This document shows, piece after piece, positions 48,048 through 55,769 of a stretch of DNA of 64,000 nt. Position 1 is the stretch's first letter, and each line of letters starts with the position of its first letter. A program made the position numbers and the translations under genes. Under the pieces are notes generated by a model that did no database searches, was not told the origin of the DNA, and saw nothing but the letters and a program-made list of their open reading frames with translations. Origin of the DNA: a virus; IMG/VR virus record IMGVR_UViG_3300036859_000864, positions 1 to 64,000 of that record; one strand, given 5' to 3'.

Positions 48048-49471
48048 TGAAAGACACGCCTCTCACCGTGACCCTCTGGAACTCCTTCTCACGCGGCCGG
48101 CGTGAAGAACGAACCTGGCGATCGTTCATCGACATCTTCGTGCGAGAGCCCGAGGTCGCGCGCGACAAGCGCAAGGTGGCCGGCTTCTCCCTCGGGGCTT
48201 TCCTCGAGAACCGGCGCTCGCTCCCTCGAGTCGAGAGAGTTCATGCGCTCATTCTCGATTTCGACAACGGCGACACGACAGTGAAGCAAGCCGCGCATCT
48301 ACTCCCCGGCGTGCAAGGCGTGACCTACACAACATTCAGACACACACCCAAACATCCGAAGCTGCGTCTCATCTTTCGCCTCAGCAGGCCCGTCGACGCC
48401 GACGAGTACGCGCGCGTCTGGGTTTGGGTAGCCGACAAGATCACGAAGGCGAAGCGGGTCCTCGACGAGTCGACGCGAGATGCGAGCCGCTTCTGGTACC
48501 TGCCGAGCCATCCGCCGGGGGCGACGTACGAGTGGCAAGAGATCGATGGGAAGCCTCTCGACGTAGCGAAGGCGTTGAAGGAATCGAAAGCCACACACAC
48601 CCGTCCCTTTCCAAGCCCCGGCAAGGCACGTGAGCGCAAGCCTCTGGCGCCCCTGCCTGGAAAAGGGCGGGTGTGTGTCGATCCCTCGGAGGCCGATCAG
48701 ACCTTCTTCGGACGCGCGTTCGTGCACGCCAACATGGCCTTCGAGCTCCTCGACAACGGCGCGCTTCCCGTCACCTGCCCGTGGGCGAAGCTCCACACGA
48801 GCGGCGACGACGGCGATTCGTCGACGGTGATCTTTCCCGCGACCACCGAGGCCGGCTGGGGTCTCTTTCACTGTTCTCACGCCCACTGCGTCGGGCGGAC
48901 GACGGCCGACCTCCTCGATGCCTTGCCCGCTGAGGCGCTCGAGAAGGCCCGGCACGAGCACGGCCGCGGGATGATGAGGGTGCGGGTGATCGACGGCTGG
49001 GCGCAACGGCTAGAGGCCCTGCCGGAGTTCCCGGCGCTCGACCGGCTCATCTTGAAGTGCCGCCCGCGTGGGGGAGGCGCCGTCTTTACGATGACGGTGA
49101 AACTTGGAAGCTCGATGCACACCAACCACCTCGGGGCCGCGCCGTTGCCGTTGTTGATCGGACGGCGTCTCGATGTCTCTATGGAGGGCCGGACGGTGAA
49201 GGCCGCTCGACTCGTCGTCGAGCCTTTCGATCGAAAGACGGCGCGAGCGCGCGGGGCGGCGATTCTCTCGGGAGCCTCGGCGGGGGATCTGATCGCCGAT
49301 GCTGACTTCGATTTTCTGTTTCAGGTATTGTGCCTGAGCTCGCGCCCCGAAGAGATGATAGGCCCGGGCGTTCGAAGGATTCGTGTGCGTGAAGACGAGC
49401 GTGGGAAGTGCTTTGAGGTCGTGCGTGTCGACGGGTCCTGCGTTGATCTTGGAAGGAGCTTGAGCGGATGA
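48047..49471 (+). CDS. archaeo-eukaryotic-type primase
   Basis: The 474 residues have VHALILDFDNGD (metal-binding DxD), TYTTFRHTPKHPKLRLIFRL (the sxH region), a conserved ESTRDASRFWYLPSHPPGA and a later FHCSHAHC segment that could bind zinc. The pattern fits AEP/prim-pol-type primases of phages and plasmids. It would prime replication with the VirE-type helicase encoded on the other strand at 44 kb. Confidence 0.7.
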   Translation: MKDTPLTVTLWNSFSRGRREERTWRSFIDIFVREPEVARDKRKVAGFSLGAFLENRRSLPRVERVHALILDFDNGDTTVKQAAHLLPGVQGVTYTTFRHTPKHPKLRLIFRLSRPVDADEYARVWVWVADKITKAKRVLDESTRDASRFWYLPSHPPGATYEWQEIDGKPLDVAKALKESKATHTRPFPSPGKARERKPLAPLPGKGRVCVDPSEADQTFFGRAFVHANMAFELLDNGALPVTCPWAKLHTSGDDGDSSTVIFPATTEAGWGLFHCSHAHCVGRTTADLLDALPAEALEKARHEHGRGMMRVRVIDGWAQRLEALPEFPALDRLILKCRPRGGGAVFTMTVKLGSSMHTNHLGAAPLPLLIGRRLDVSMEGRTVKAARLVVEPFDRKTARARGAAILSGASAGDLIADADFDFLFQVLCLSSRPEEMIGPGVRRIRVREDERGKCFEVVRVDGSCVDLGRSLSG

Positions 49472-49698
49472 CGACCGATGAGAAAATGAAGATGAACGTC
49501 GAGACGACGATTTGGATCGTGGGGATCCTAATCATCGTAGGGCTGCTTGCCGTCGTGTATTTTTGGGGCAAGGGCCTTCGCAATGGGACGTGCACCGAGA
49601 TGTGCCGCCCTGCGCAGTTCGACTCAGGTCAAGATGTGAACGGCGGTTGTCTTTGCATCGGTAGCGACAAGGTTCTTCGCATCAGGCCGGCGCCGTGA
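49468..49698 (+). CDS. small membrane protein with a Cys-rich tail
   Basis: The 76 residues have one hydrophobic helix (TIWIVGILIIVGLLAVVYFW) and a tail with CTEMC and GGCLCIG. It is ATGA-coupled to the primase. Confidence 0.6.
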   Translation: MTTDEKMKMNVETTIWIVGILIIVGLLAVVYFWGKGLRNGTCTEMCRPAQFDSGQDVNGGCLCIGSDKVLRIRPAP

Positions 49699-49877
49699 CG
49701 ACCGAAGAGCGATGGGAGCGTGAGAGGCGTGCGCGTGTTCGCGCTCGTGCTCGAGATACGAGTCGTGAGTTTCACGTCGTGTTGAACGTGTGGCTTCAAG
49801 AATCGCACCTATCCGGTGACAGTCGGATCCCATCTGAGAATTATTTAGGGCCGCCTAAGCGCAAGGGACACCAGTGA
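49695..49877 (+). CDS. small basic protein
   Basis: The GTG at 49695 overlaps the upstream stop (GTGA). The 60 residues are Arg/Glu-rich at the N-terminus (TTEERWERERRARVRARARD). No family was recognised. Confidence 0.5.
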   Translation: MTTEERWERERRARVRARARDTSREFHVVLNVWLQESHLSGDSRIPSENYLGPPKRKGHQ

Positions 49878-50095
49878 TGTGGAATCCGATCACCGAGATG
49901 ATCATTCAACTCGTACAGGTTGAAGAGGGGCTAGATCGGTTGCAGAAGATCGTCGATGAGTCCTCAGCGCCGAAGTCGGCGGAGTTGTTGAGCGCGCTGC
50001 TCGAGGCGACCGCGCATCTGTTGAAGATGGGTCGAACGGTCGAGGCGACCTTTACCGCGACGGTGTGGGTCGAGCTCATTCGAAGGGCGAAATGA
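49877..50095 (+). CDS. small helical protein
   Basis: The ATG at 49877 follows the TGATG junction (a GTG at 49874 is possible). The 72 residues are helical (MIIQLVQVEEGLDRLQKIV). No family was recognised. Confidence 0.55.
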   Translation: MWNPITEMIIQLVQVEEGLDRLQKIVDESSAPKSAELLSALLEATAHLLKMGRTVEATFTATVWVELIRRAK

Positions 50096-50445
50096 ACTAC
50101 CTGCTCTCCGAAGTCGAGGAGCCCATCTTCCAAGCGCTCGAACGTCTCGTCGCGAAAGACATCGGGCTCCGACCGTTCGTCCACGTGTCGAAGGTCGGGC
50201 GCCCCGACGTCTTCGTTCAATTTGCGCGGCTGGTCCGGAACGGCGTTCTCTGTTTCGACGTGCCGAAACTCGAAATCGTGCTGGCTCCGACGACGCCTGC
50301 GGATGGGGCTAAACGCGCGGTAGTAGTGCTTTACATGGATCTGGGGGTGAGCATGGACGAGCGTGTTCTCATCCGCGAAGAGGAGGGTGGCTCGGGCGGC
50401 AAAGGCATTCCTTTTTGGAAGAGACCGTGGCTGCGCCCCGCGTGA
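50092..50445 (+). CDS. hypothetical protein
   Basis: The ATG at 50092 overlaps the upstream stop (ATGA). The 117 residues begin MNYLLSEVEEPIFQALERLV and include a beta-rich middle (RPDVFVQFARLVRNGVLCF). No family was recognised. Confidence 0.55.
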   Translation: MNYLLSEVEEPIFQALERLVAKDIGLRPFVHVSKVGRPDVFVQFARLVRNGVLCFDVPKLEIVLAPTTPADGAKRAVVVLYMDLGVSMDERVLIREEEGGSGGKGIPFWKRPWLRPA

Positions 50446-50484
50446 GTTGACTTTTGACTACGGTTGTAATACCTCCAAAAGACG

Positions 50485-50763
50485 ATGGCAGCCAAAGACG
50501 AGAAGGCGAAAGAGCGCTGGGTCGGCTGGACGCGCGATGCGATGACCGCGTACACGGAGCCGGACGACATCAAAGATCTCGACGATCTCGTCGACGACAT
50601 GGTGGACACCTCGGTCGCGTACGCCAACGCGATGGCCGAGGAGTTCGATCATCTGTTCGAGAACGCCGGCGCTCGAAAGCGTCGGGGTAAGGGGAAGGGT
50701 CGGAGCCGTAGATCCGAGCCGGACCCGGACGATGACGACGACGATGACGACGATGACGACTGA
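50485..50763 (+). CDS. acidic-tailed protein
   Basis: The 92 residues read MAAKDEKAKERWVGWTRDAM, a helical middle, a basic patch (KRRGKGKGRSRRSEP) and a terminal run of 11 Asp. This acidic end resembles that of the SSB-like protein at 34.7 kb. Acidic C-termini often dock replication proteins. Confidence 0.55.
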   Translation: MAAKDEKAKERWVGWTRDAMTAYTEPDDIKDLDDLVDDMVDTSVAYANAMAEEFDHLFENAGARKRRGKGKGRSRRSEPDPDDDDDDDDDDD

Positions 50764-50899
50764 GACGCCGTCGGGGGCTTTTCTCGCCCTCACGCTCTTG
50801 CTGCTCGTGCTGGTGGGTCTCCCGACGGCCTACACGGTCGTAGTGCTGTTCGGACTGAATAAGCGGTCCGAGCAGGCGGACGAAGACAAGAAGGAGTGA
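50753..50899 (+). CDS. 48-residue membrane protein
   Basis: The ATG at 50753 lies inside the poly-Asp codons of the upstream gene. The frame begins MTTETPSGAFLALTLLLLVL and has one transmembrane helix and a charged tail. Confidence 0.55.
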   Translation: MTTETPSGAFLALTLLLLVLVGLPTAYTVVVLFGLNKRSEQADEDKKE

Positions 50900-50902
50900 G
50901 TC

Positions 50903-51049
50903 ATGGCATCCAAGAAGAAAAAGAAGTCCTCGAAGAAGAAGGCGCCTGCGAAGGCCGCCAAGGGGTCCTCGAAGAAGAAGTGCACCGTGTGCCGCAAGCC
51001 CGGCCACAACGCGCGCAGTCACAGGGCCGGTTCCAAGAAAGCTCTGTGA
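50903..51049 (+). CDS. lysine-rich protein with a zinc-knuckle-like motif
   Basis: The 48 residues begin MASKKKKKSSKKKAPAKAAK, an H1-like basic tail, then CTVCRKPGHNARSH, a Cx2Cx3GHx4H knuckle (retroviral knuckles end in Cys). It is probably a nucleic-acid-binding or packaging accessory peptide. The stop overlaps the next gene (GTGA). Confidence 0.6.
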   Translation: MASKKKKKSSKKKAPAKAAKGSSKKKCTVCRKPGHNARSHRAGSKKAL

Positions 51050-51318
51050 GCGCGTTCATCGGGGACGTGAAGGGGCCGCGCCACAACAGCCCGGACGAGG
51101 CGGCTGGTGTGTGGTGCAGCCCCGGCAACGTCGAGCTCACCGTGGTTGGGGATCAGGGCGATCCTGACTACGCCTCGGGTACCGTCAGACGAAGCCTCGA
51201 TCCGATTGCCGCGCGGAACCTCGCCGCGCTCCTTGTGCGCGCCTCTGAGGAGGCCGAGCGCATGGCCGAGCGGAAAGACCGCGAAGCCCGACAACCGAAC
51301 GGAGACCTCGCAAGATGA
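51046..51318 (+). CDS. hypothetical protein
   Basis: The GTG at 51046 overlaps the upstream stop. The 90 residues begin MSAFIGDVKGPRHNSPDEAA and end in a charged helix. No family was recognised. Confidence 0.55.
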   Translation: MSAFIGDVKGPRHNSPDEAAGVWCSPGNVELTVVGDQGDPDYASGTVRRSLDPIAARNLAALLVRASEEAERMAERKDREARQPNGDLAR

Positions 51319-51590
51319 GCAGCAAGCGTCAGAAGGCCAAAGATCTAATCAACCTCGCCCTCGATGGCGACAACGACGCCAACGAGCGAGCTGCTGCGGC
51401 GATGCGGGCCGTGAAGATCATCGCCAAGTACGATCTTCTCGCCAGTCCGCTCGATGGGATTCTCGATAGCGGCAACGAGACCGTTCAAGCAGCGGGGGAC
51501 ATCTTCTCGAGGCTCACGGACCCGACGCTCTTGAACAGCCTCAAGAAGGTCGCGAGCCATGTCGGTCAGGCACGTCGGAGACGGCGGTGA
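51315..51590 (+). CDS. DUF2786-like protein
   Basis: The 91 residues begin SSKRQKAKDLINLALDGDND and ANERAAAAMRAVKIIAKYDL. This KA..L..LA.....N..E...A......KY.L pattern fits DUF2786, a small phage/bacterial domain of unknown role. It is ATGA-coupled upstream. Confidence 0.6.
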   Translation: MSSKRQKAKDLINLALDGDNDANERAAAAMRAVKIIAKYDLLASPLDGILDSGNETVQAAGDIFSRLTDPTLLNSLKKVASHVGQARRRRR

Positions 51591-51853
51591 GGGTTCGCCG
51601 CAGGCCGCGCCGTAGTAAGAAGGCGCCGATTGCTCGCCCGCGCGTGCGGGGCGGTACTTGGCTCTCTAGGGCGGCTGAGGCGTATCACCTGAATTCACGA
51701 AGGCTCATCGGATCGATCTCGAGAGAGTGCGCGCTCGGAAATATCTCGAACGCCAAGGCGGCTCGATTGATCCGTCAGGTTGAGGGGCAGTGGAGCCGGA
51801 TGCACGACTTCTTGGACAAGGTGGGCGCTGAAATCGACGACGGGGTCTCTTGA
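51587..51853 (+). CDS. small basic hypothetical protein
   Basis: The GTG at 51587 overlaps the upstream stop (GTGA). The 88 residues have an Arg/Lys-rich N-terminus and a helical second half (NISNAKAARLIRQVEGQWSR). No family was recognised. Confidence 0.5.
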   Translation: MRVRRRPRRSKKAPIARPRVRGGTWLSRAAEAYHLNSRRLIGSISRECALGNISNAKAARLIRQVEGQWSRMHDFLDKVGAEIDDGVS

Positions 51854-51856
51854 ACG

Positions 51857-51943
51857 GTGGAACTATGGCTCGCTCTTCCTCTCGTGGTGCCGTTTGCGGT
51901 CCTGCTCGTCTTGCTTCGACGAAGGCGGCGCTCGCGCTTTTGA
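51857..51943 (+). CDS. 28-residue membrane microprotein
   Basis: The GTG-started frame reads MELWLALPLVVPFAVLLVLL and ends in an Arg-rich tail, a clean single-helix membrane microprotein filling the gap between two genes. It is too short for routine gene finders, so confidence is moderate. Confidence 0.4.
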   Translation: MELWLALPLVVPFAVLLVLLRRRRRSRF

Positions 51944-51984
51944 AAGAGTGGCCTTTAGAGCGTCAGATGAAAGAAGGAGTCCTC

Positions 51985-52347
51985 GTGAAGCAACACATAC
52001 CGAAAAAGGACCCCCGTCGTCTTTCGAAACGTATCCGTTTCGCGAAACGTCATCGTCGGATGACGTTCAAGCAGTTGGAGGCTCGTGGCAAAGAGTTCGA
52101 GCGCATGGCATTCCAGAAGCGCTTCGAGCTTGAAGTATTTTACCGCGGACTCAGTCACAAGAAAGACGAGGCCATCGAGAAGGCCGCTAGGCGCCCCTCA
52201 GAGGGCTCTGGGATGATGATCGCGACGGAGCTCCGTGACATGCGCTTCGAGTTTAAATCGGAAGCCTCCGCGCTCGCCGCCGCCGGTCGGATCAAGGCGA
52301 CCGTGCGTGGCGCGCGTTGCATGCTCCGCAGCTCGAAGCGGGTCTGA
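51985..52347 (+). CDS. basic hypothetical protein
   Basis: AAGGAG lies 5 nt before a GTG at 51985, a strong start signal. The 120 residues begin MKQHIPKKDPRRLSKRIRFA and are helical and basic. The frame can be extended to 51865 or 51850, but the upstream part looks non-coding and overlaps the 28-residue gene. Confidence 0.55.
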   Translation: MKQHIPKKDPRRLSKRIRFAKRHRRMTFKQLEARGKEFERMAFQKRFELEVFYRGLSHKKDEAIEKAARRPSEGSGMMIATELRDMRFEFKSEASALAAAGRIKATVRGARCMLRSSKRV

Positions 52348-52352
52348 TCTTT

Positions 52353-52377
52353 TGGGGTGTCGACTCTCCGCGCCCCA
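52353..52377. terminator. hairpin between convergent operons
   Basis: TGGGGTG (52353-52359) pairs with CGCCCCA (52371-52377) over 7 positions with one U-G. It lies between the stops of two convergent genes with TTTT on its left side. It probably separates the transcripts in both directions. Confidence 0.45.
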
Positions 52378-52384
52378 GCCTCGA

Positions 52385-52699
52385 CTACGTTGCAGCTAGA
52401 AACCTGGCGACGAACTCAGCCGCGTGCGCCTCGAGCTTCGCTTCGACCGTCTGTAGGAGCTGCTTCGTGTGTGGGGTCTCGGGCAGACGCCATCGAGCGC
52501 CGTCGTCGACGACCAGCTCGATGGCAGCGGCGCCCGAGTCGTCGAACACCTGCACGCGCCACTGTAAAATCTGGCATTCGTACACGGGGCCCTTGCGGGT
52601 GTGATGCGCCGTAGTCCACTGGATTTTCCCGTTGCGTGCTTGGAGCTCCAACGTCGATACGATTTTGACCCAGTCCTCGTGCGTTGCGCGTTTCGTCAT
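52385..52699 (-). CDS. hypothetical protein
   Basis: GGGAGG precedes the ATG at 52699. The 104 residues begin MTKRATHEDWVKIVSTLELQ, with strands (YECQILQWRVQVFDDSGAAA) and a helical tail. It is the last gene of the rhomboid operon. Confidence 0.6.
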   Translation of the reverse strand: MTKRATHEDWVKIVSTLELQARNGKIQWTTAHHTRKGPVYECQILQWRVQVFDDSGAAAIELVVDDGARWRLPETPHTKQLLQTVEAKLEAHAAEFVARFLAAT

Positions 52700-52709
52700 C
52701 TGTCCCTCC

Positions 52710-52868
52710 CTAGTCATTCGACCATCGATACTGTTGCCACATCTCGTCGAGCCTTTTGACGAGACCTTCAAGCTCGGACGCCGCGCGTTTGAGGAGCTCG
52801 GCGTCTTCGGGATGTTTCTCAGCCAGTTCTCGAAGACTCGATGCTGTTTTGAGTTCGGGATCTCTCAC
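52710..52868 (-). CDS. 52-residue helical protein
   Basis: The GTG at 52868 overlaps the upstream stop (GTGA). The sequence is helical with heptad character (DAELLKRAASELEGLVKRLD). Confidence 0.55.
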   Translation of the reverse strand: MRDPELKTASSLRELAEKHPEDAELLKRAASELEGLVKRLDEMWQQYRWSND

Positions 52869-53071
52869 TTCGCCGCCGGTTTCTTTGGGGGAGGTGGGGG
52901 CTCGTAGATTACAGCGCGGAACCCGTACTCGAAGACCTTCGCCTTCGAGTTCTTGGTCCACTCGGCCCAGCCTTCGAGCGGCTCTTTGAACAGAAGGTGC
53001 CGTTCGCCTTTCTTCGTGTCGATGACGACCCAAACCTGTTCCGGAACTCCGGACGGTACGAGGACGCTCAC
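52865..53071 (-). CDS. small beta-rich protein with a proline tail
   Basis: The GTG at 53071 overlaps the upstream stop. The 68 residues (EQVWVVIDTKKGERHLLF) read as beta strands, then end in EPPPPPKKPAAK. No family was recognised. Confidence 0.55.
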   Translation of the reverse strand: MSVLVPSGVPEQVWVVIDTKKGERHLLFKEPLEGWAEWTKNSKAKVFEYGFRAVIYEPPPPPKKPAAK

Positions 53072-53346
53072 GGGCGCACCTTGCGCATCCCGCTCGCGCG
53101 GGTGGCAAGCTCGAGGCGGTCCAGGGTTCCGGCGAGTGACGGGTGAGTCAGTATGTCGAACGGAGAGTTCGGTTTGATTTCAGGTACCCACGCATCTGCG
53201 ACGACGCATGCGATCTGTTCGATCTCTTCAAGCTGTCGTATACGCACGAGTATAGGGCTTGGCGATACTGAGGGCGCGTGTCCTTGAATTTCGCACAAGT
53301 AGGATCGTCTCCCGAGAATCGTACACGGGCATTCTTTGATGTTCAT
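53068..53346 (-). CDS. hypothetical protein
   Basis: The ATG at 53346 overlaps the upstream SprT-like stop (ATGA). The 92 residues begin MNIKECPCTILGRRSYLCEI. Three early Cys suggest metal binding. No family was recognised. Confidence 0.55.
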   Translation of the reverse strand: MNIKECPCTILGRRSYLCEIQGHAPSVSPSPILVRIRQLEEIEQIACVVADAWVPEIKPNSPFDILTHPSLAGTLDRLELATRASGMRKVRP

Positions 53347-54029
53347 GAGGTTTCTCGTTTCGCTGCGATCCGTTCGTAGCGCATGACTTTCACGCGCCAC
53401 TTCTTCTCGAGGGTCTTCGCGCGCTTCAATCGGGTCTCGGCGCGGGCGAGCATCCGCGCGGCGTGCGCGGCGCGCTGTTCGACGCGCTCGGCGGTCGCGG
53501 CCTTTTTCTTGGAGGCGCGTTCCTCTTCGGTTGAAAATACGCGCTTGGGGTAGTCAAGCCCTGCTCCGAGGGCGGTCTCGAGCCATGCGTCGAGCCTGTG
53601 ATCGAGCTCGTAGCAGAGCACGCGGCCTTTTTCGTTGGCGGGGTTCGGGTCGAGCTCGACGCCCCAGAGCTCCTTCGCCGCGCGCGCGAGGGTTCGACGG
53701 AAGCGCTCGTTGTGGTGCGTGCGCGAGGGCAGCGCACAGTGGACGAGCTCGTGAACGATGGTCTCGAGCACCCACGCGAGAGAAGCTGACGGTGAAACTC
53801 GGATTCGAGCGAGACGGTTGCCGTGCGCGAGACCACCGGTCGCGAACGCCGAGTACACGATCTTGACCTCCGTCTTCGCGATCGAGTACGGGCAGTCGTG
53901 GAAGACCGGCAGCGCTTTTACCTGCTCGACGAAGGCGGGGATGTCGAGTGGGAGCCATTCTCGAATCAGCCTTCGACGGTCACGGGCGACGCGATCTATG
54001 GCGGTGAGGTGGGAGTGGCGTGTTGTCAT
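53343..54029 (-). CDS. SprT-like zinc metallopeptidase
   Basis: The 228-residue protein has TIVHELVHCALPSRTHHNERF: HELVH at residues 93-97 and a third His near 106, the SprT/Spartan arrangement, followed by ELWGV. The tail is a long basic coiled segment (AAHAARMLARAETRLKRAK). In eukaryotes Spartan clears DNA-protein crosslinks; phage homologues may do the same or cut host proteins. The ATG overlaps the upstream stop (ATGA). Confidence 0.75.
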   Translation of the reverse strand: MTTRHSHLTAIDRVARDRRRLIREWLPLDIPAFVEQVKALPVFHDCPYSIAKTEVKIVYSAFATGGLAHGNRLARIRVSPSASLAWVLETIVHELVHCALPSRTHHNERFRRTLARAAKELWGVELDPNPANEKGRVLCYELDHRLDAWLETALGAGLDYPKRVFSTEEERASKKKAATAERVEQRAAHAARMLARAETRLKRAKTLEKKWRVKVMRYERIAAKRETS

Positions 54030-54655
54030 TGAATCCCTACGTCGTCGATCAAGAGGGTCACGGGTCCGGAAGCGTTCAACGCGAATCCGAAGATCTGGAC
54101 GTCTTTCGGAGCGAATCCTGGGGTTGATGGGGCGTCGAAATCGAACTCGAAGCACGTCCAGTCCCCTGGCGTGAGAGTGATGTCGCGATCGGCTCCGTAG
54201 TCGTTTCCGTTCGACACGTAGGCGAGCACGTTGAGGGGACCGCCAGCCTCGAGCTTGAGCCACACGGAGCCCCGGCGGCCTTGGAGGTCTCCTAGACTCT
54301 CTGGGAGCACGAGCCATCCGTGTGGCGCGTCTGGCGTCTCAAATCGAACGGCCCCGTCGGCGGCGTGTCCCTCCGGGCTCCAGGTCGCCGTTTCGAGGTA
54401 GGGTGGTCGGTACTCCCACTGCTCGAGGCTCTGATCGAAACCCCAGTGCCTCACCAGCCGTTCTCCGGAGCAGCCGAGCGCGGGCCCGGAGGGCGTGGTG
54501 CCGGCGTCTACGCCGCCCTCGCTCGGCGCCCCGCCATCTGGCATCGAGACGCCCCCCTCGGGCGCGGAGAGCTCGGCTTCGAGCCCCATCGGGTAGTAGC
54601 CGATACGCCCGCAACCGAGGGCGAGAAAGGCGGTCAAGAGGCTCATGCGGGGCAT
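54026..54655 (-). CDS. myxobacterial-style lipoprotein with beta-sandwich domain
   Basis: The signal peptide (SLLTAFLALGC) gives a lipobox cysteine followed by GRIGYYPMG, then a Gly/Asp-rich linker (MPDGGAPSEGGVDAGTTPSG). The mature domain (LVRHWGFDQSLEQWEYRPPY, RGSVWLKLEAGGPLNVLAYV, LTPGDWTCFEFDFDAPSTPG) looks like a galactose-binding/CBM beta-sandwich. The GCGRIG opening and linker are familiar from Myxococcota lipoproteins, so this gene may come from the host. Likely surface-exposed. Confidence 0.7.
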   Translation of the reverse strand: MPRMSLLTAFLALGCGRIGYYPMGLEAELSAPEGGVSMPDGGAPSEGGVDAGTTPSGPALGCSGERLVRHWGFDQSLEQWEYRPPYLETATWSPEGHAADGAVRFETPDAPHGWLVLPESLGDLQGRRGSVWLKLEAGGPLNVLAYVSNGNDYGADRDITLTPGDWTCFEFDFDAPSTPGFAPKDVQIFGFALNASGPVTLLIDDVGIQ

Positions 54656-54660
54656 CGTGT

Positions 54661-54936
54661 TCAGTTTTCTCCTACCGGCTCGCATCGATCGGCGAACCAG
54701 CCGCACGATCCTACGCACCGGTAGTTGAACCACTTCCCTGCTATTTCGGTGGGCCCCGCTTGCCGTTGGTCGAGGGTTCGAGTGAGTTTCGAGCCGCACT
54801 TCGGGCAGACGCCGGCGTCGATCTTCGCGTCCTCGGCCTTCATGTCGCGAATCACGTCGTCGGCTTCGGCTTCGGATACCCCACCGGCAAGAAGACCGGC
54901 TCGGTAGTTGTCGTACTTGTCTTTGATCGCAGCCAT
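54661..54936 (-). CDS. zinc-ribbon protein
   Basis: The ATG at 54936 overlaps the upstream stop (TGATG). The 91 residues have a helical start and a ribbon: VCPKCGSKLTRTL and NYRCVGSCGWFADRC. It is adjacent to the DUF6283-like gene. Confidence 0.65.
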   Translation of the reverse strand: MAAIKDKYDNYRAGLLAGGVSEAEADDVIRDMKAEDAKIDAGVCPKCGSKLTRTLDQRQAGPTEIAGKWFNYRCVGSCGWFADRCEPVGEN

Positions 54937-55397
54937 CAACCGACCTCGAGCTCGGCGGGGAGCCCGATCTCCGGATCGTCGCGCACCTCGGGGAGCTTCT
55001 CGCCTCCGATTATCGGCACCCCACCCATTTGGATGCGCTGTACGACCCAGTATAGGATCCCCATCTTCTTGAGCCCGTGCTTCTTGCGCTCGCGGAGGTA
55101 GCGATCCATCCCTTCGCCGTCGACGACGCGCTTGTCGTTCGCCATTTTGCCCACCTCGCGGAGCACGACGATCACCGCTCCAGGGCACTCCTGTGCCTTT
55201 GCGCCGGTCTTCGCGCCGACTGCGACGTGATCCGGATGCGACGGGTCGGTCAGGTGGCAAGATTGCGGCTGCCCGCCCCCTCGAATCTGGTTCCAGAGAC
55301 GGCGCAGGTTCGATTTCTTGTAGAAGCCGAACTTGTGAGGCTTGCCGTGGTTCGATTTGCGCCACGGGCACTGCGCGCACGGAGTCGTTTTGCTCAT
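54936..55397 (-). CDS. DUF6283-like Cys-rich protein
   Basis: The 153 residues begin with PCAQCPWRKSN, continue FYKKSNLRRLWNQIRGGG and include SCHLTDPSHPDHVAVG plus a late Cys (QECPGAVIVV). The CPWR...C..H pattern matches a family of small phage proteins of unknown function, here longer than usual. Confidence 0.65.
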   Translation of the reverse strand: MSKTTPCAQCPWRKSNHGKPHKFGFYKKSNLRRLWNQIRGGGQPQSCHLTDPSHPDHVAVGAKTGAKAQECPGAVIVVLREVGKMANDKRVVDGEGMDRYLRERKKHGLKKMGILYWVVQRIQMGGVPIIGGEKLPEVRDDPEIGLPAELEVG

Positions 55398-55567
55398 CGT
55401 TTACCCTTCGTCGCCATCAGGAGGGCCTCGAGCTCGGCAACGCGCGCCTTCAACGGCTCGACTTGGGCGGCCTCCGCTTTCAAAGCCGTGACTTCGGCGC
55501 GGAGCTTCGTGATCTCGAGCTGTCGGCGCTCGAGGAGCGGGGTTAGTGTCTGACGTGAAGAGCTCAT
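55394..55567 (-). CDS. 57-residue coiled-coil protein
   Basis: The ATG at 55567 overlaps the upstream stop (ATGA). The sequence RRQLEITKLRAEVTALKAEA is a clean leucine-zipper-like coil, probably a dimer. Confidence 0.55.
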   Translation of the reverse strand: MSSSRQTLTPLLERRQLEITKLRAEVTALKAEAAQVEPLKARVAELEALLMATKGKR

Positions 55568-55764
55568 CGCTTCACCCGTGCGAGCTTGACGCCCTGTTCG
55601 AGCTTGTCGGCGCCTTGAGCGATGCAAAGACGCATGGCTTCGGAGCGTGTGATGGGGCTCACGCCCGGCTGCGACATGCGACCCGCGATCTTGTCGATGC
55701 GCGCGATCAAGGATTTCGGAAGACGGATTGCCGTCTGGATCTGCTGTTCTTGTTTTTCTGCCAT
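55564..55764 (-). CDS. ribbon-helix-helix protein
   Basis: The 66 residues (QIQTAIRLPKSLIARIDKIA, then TRSEAMRLCIAQGADKL) show the strand-helix-helix pattern of CopG-like repressors, with insertion-type linker PGVSP. It is a likely regulator of the operon. Confidence 0.65.
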   Translation of the reverse strand: MAEKQEQQIQTAIRLPKSLIARIDKIAGRMSQPGVSPITRSEAMRLCIAQGADKLEQGVKLARVKR

Positions 55765-55769
55765 TTGGT

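Noticed and set aside
50725-50760. GAC/GAT tandem repeat as a microsatellite or regulatory repeat
   Set aside because: It is explained as codons for a C-terminal Asp run in a coding frame; the similar stretch near 34.78 kb likewise.
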